NCBI RefSeq assembly: GCF_000018025.1
Contig: NC_009831.1
Location: 3,844,001-3,908,000 of the forward strand
Source of the DNA: Shewanella sediminis HAW-EB3
GTDB taxonomy: Bacteria; Pseudomonadota; Gammaproteobacteria; Enterobacterales; Shewanellaceae
DNA: 64,000 nt
Direction: 5' to 3'
The position numbers and the translations under genes were made by a program. Of the stretch, positions 62,746-64,000 are shown in pieces. The notes under the pieces were generated by a model that worked only from the letters and a program-made list of their open reading frames with translations, ran no database searches and was not told the origin of the DNA. The stretch's first letter is position 1; each line of letters opens with the position of its first letter.

Positions 62746-63134
62746 ATTGCTTCCATTTTTATTATAAGGTCTCTGGCATCGCGCTCTTTATCCCATCAGT
62801 TCTGAAGACTGCTTTAGATAAATAGTTTCCGTGTTGCAATTTCACGAAACTCGACTACGCAGACAATACTTATGCACTTTTAATGGATACAATGTCAACG
62901 AATTTGTTAACGAGATGAAAAATATTATCAACAAGATTAACATCTATGTCTTACCCCATCTCTTTAAAAGGGAGAACGTTGCACTTAGGAAGATGAATAG
63001 TTATTTGCCGCTCGCATAAACGAGCAACAAACGAAAGCGAGGGGAAAGATCGTAAATAAGCGTGTGAAACAGACTGAATATTGGTTTTGAGGATTACGAT
63101 TTTGGCTTCAGTTCACTCAGGAAGAAAGTCGTGT
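62746..63134. other. Divergent intergenic region upstream of the receptor
   Basis: No credible gene is seen; a 62-codon plus-strand frame (62831-63019) lacks a ribosome-binding site and looks like chance. Imperfect inverted repeats GTCAACGAATTTGTTAAC (about 62894-62911) and GTTTCC.GTG/CACGAAAC (62825-62850) may be regulatory. Confidence 0.4.
62825..62850. promoter_or_regulatory. Imperfect inverted repeat upstream of the TonB-dependent receptor
   Basis: GTTTCCGTG (62825-62833) and CACGAAAC (62843-62850) are inverted arms with one bulged base, about 80 nt before the receptor start. The left part resembles the sequence at 59925-59944 (GTTTCC..GTTGCAAT..CAC). Confidence 0.35.
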
Positions 63135-63677
63135 TTATGATCGAACAGGTGAGTGCGAACTCACCTGATTCGCCTGCTGTGATCTCTCCTGGGCATTGTG
63201 GAGTTCGACCCCATCACTGGCCACTTCGAGGGCGACGTTACAGCTGGCAGGTGATTGGTCTACCTTCTCACAACGGTTGAGTTCGAGTGTAAAGGCTTTC
63301 TTGTCGATAGCTTGGGCAAGCTTGGCACAACTCATTGGATGTTCATTTTCCTCGCGAAAGTACAAGCGTTGCCTGTTCCCCTCACCTTCCCCCTCGTCAT
63401 TGGCGATCAGGTACTCCCAATCGTCACCCCAGGAATCAATGCGAAATCGATGGGCGCCGGAATCGGTAAACACCGTGATCTGAGGTCCAACCTTAACGCC
63501 GTATTTCAGATGGTTAGTGGCGTATACTCGCAGATAACAGGTAAATAAAACGTCTTCACTGTCTTGAGAGCTAAACTCAGACTCTGAAACCGCATCCAGT
63601 TGAAATGAGAGATCTTTGTCACAACCTGATAATGCAACAACACTCAAAATGAGTGCAGTAATCCAGGTGTTCTTCAT
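63135..63677 (-). CDS. Putative small lipoprotein of unknown function
   Basis: This 180-residue protein has a lipoprotein signal peptide (MKNTWITALILSVVALSGC), with the lipobox LSGC giving an N-terminal Cys at about residue 19 and DKD after it. The Asp at +2 would favour inner-membrane retention under the E. coli rule. The mature part has three Cys pairs' worth of residues (for example FTCYLRVYA, HPMSCAKL, LNRCEKV...ASCNV) and a polar tail. No family was recognised. The start ATG 63677 is chosen because the signal peptide begins there; an in-frame TTG at 63713 would place 12 polar residues before it. Confidence 0.7.
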   Translation of the reverse strand: MKNTWITALILSVVALSGCDKDLSFQLDAVSESEFSSQDSEDVLFTCYLRVYATNHLKYGVKVGPQITVFTDSGAHRFRIDSWGDDWEYLIANDEGEGEGNRQRLYFREENEHPMSCAKLAQAIDKKAFTLELNRCEKVDQSPASCNVALEVASDGVELHNAQERSQQANQVSSHSPVRS

Positions 63678-63953
63678 CGCGCTGCCGACTCTAATGTAAT
63701 TATTTGTATCCAAGCTTAACAGAGTCTGGTTTCATATTTTAAATCATTGCACTTACTTACAAAGCACCTGGCAAGAGATATAACCTTTAAACATCCCTTT
63801 CTTAGCCGATAAATTGGAAAAAAATACTAAATACGAATATCTATTCACCACAATTGTTCAATTGAAGATGTTTTATCTGAGTAAAACTTTTTTCAATCAG
63901 ACGCAAAACCTCAACACATCGACAGAAACTGACAATGTAAAGAGGTTAAGGCG

Positions 63954-64000
63954 ATGACTAAGGCGATCTATTTGCCCAACAAACCGTCAGGCTACCGGGC
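63954..64000 (+). CDS. 5' end of an unidentified gene (partial)
   Basis: ATG 63954 is preceded by GAGGTTAAGG, a plausible ribosome-binding site, and opens a frame MTKAIYLPNKPSGYR that runs off the window. Too little is present to name it. Confidence 0.5.
   Translation, partial: MTKAIYLPNKPSGYR

Noticed and set aside
62831..63019. 62-codon plus-strand gene upstream of the receptor
   Set aside because: It has no ribosome-binding site, its composition is not protein-like, and it lies in the promoter region of the divergent receptor gene.

Overview
This window looks like the chromosome of a marine, omega-3-producing Shewanella. The case rests on the complete pfa polyunsaturated fatty acid synthase locus with its regulator pfaR and an unlinked phosphopantetheinyl transferase pfaE, together with abundant c-di-GMP and chemotaxis genes, an RND pump, a TonB-dependent receptor and a c-di-GMP-I riboswitch. 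The species cannot be fixed from the sequence alone. No tRNA, rRNA, CRISPR array or intact insertion sequence was seen.

Region 1-8.2 kb: the tail of an unidentified gene; pfaE (minus strand, TTG start); a chemotaxis receptor; a double-HD (HD-GYP) c-di-GMP phosphodiesterase; a SigZ-like sigma factor followed by a CSCSS-motif permease and a CxxC thioredoxin; a DUF985 cupin; a small unknown protein. Region 8.2-13.7 kb (minus): a five-gene envelope module made of a LolA-like periplasmic protein, two FtsX-type permeases, a LolD/MacB-type ATPase and an outer-membrane beta-barrel. Region 13.7-17.5 kb: a c-di-GMP-I riboswitch leader before a 972-residue secreted Ig/HYR protein. Region 17.7-20.2 kb: a small doubtful ORF and a divergent EF-G paralogue.

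Region 20.5-39.8 kb: pfaR-pfaA-pfaB-pfaC, joined by 1-nt TAATG overlaps, then a likely intrinsic terminator and pfaD. PfaA carries KS-MAT-six ACPs-KR-DH, PfaB an acyltransferase, PfaC KS-CLF-DH-DH, and PfaD the flavin enoyl reductase; PfaE charges the six ACPs. Together they should make eicosapentaenoic acid or a similar fatty acid. PfaR looks like a catalytically dead IS481-type transposase reused as a regulator.

Region 39.9-48.4 kb: a serine-esterase-fold protein with TPRs whose nucleophile is replaced by Gln; a DASS carboxylate transporter followed by a soluble sensor kinase and a response regulator; a long RecX; an OsmC-YcaO fusion. Region 48.6-56.7 kb (minus): a LysR regulator and an RND tripartite pump, bounded on one side by a lone trpB and on the other by a short remnant of a trpB 3' end. 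Region 56.8-64 kb: a PAS-GGDEF-EAL protein, a TonB-dependent receptor, a small lipoprotein and the first codons of a further gene.

The less expected features are a short repeat with core CAGCCYTGAGC, which occurs both in intergenic tandem arrays (26-27 bp period) and in-frame in the PfaA ACP linkers; an exact 197-bp duplication between ACP units; the trpB remnant abutting the RND operon; the terminator between pfaC and pfaD; and the transposase ancestry of PfaR.
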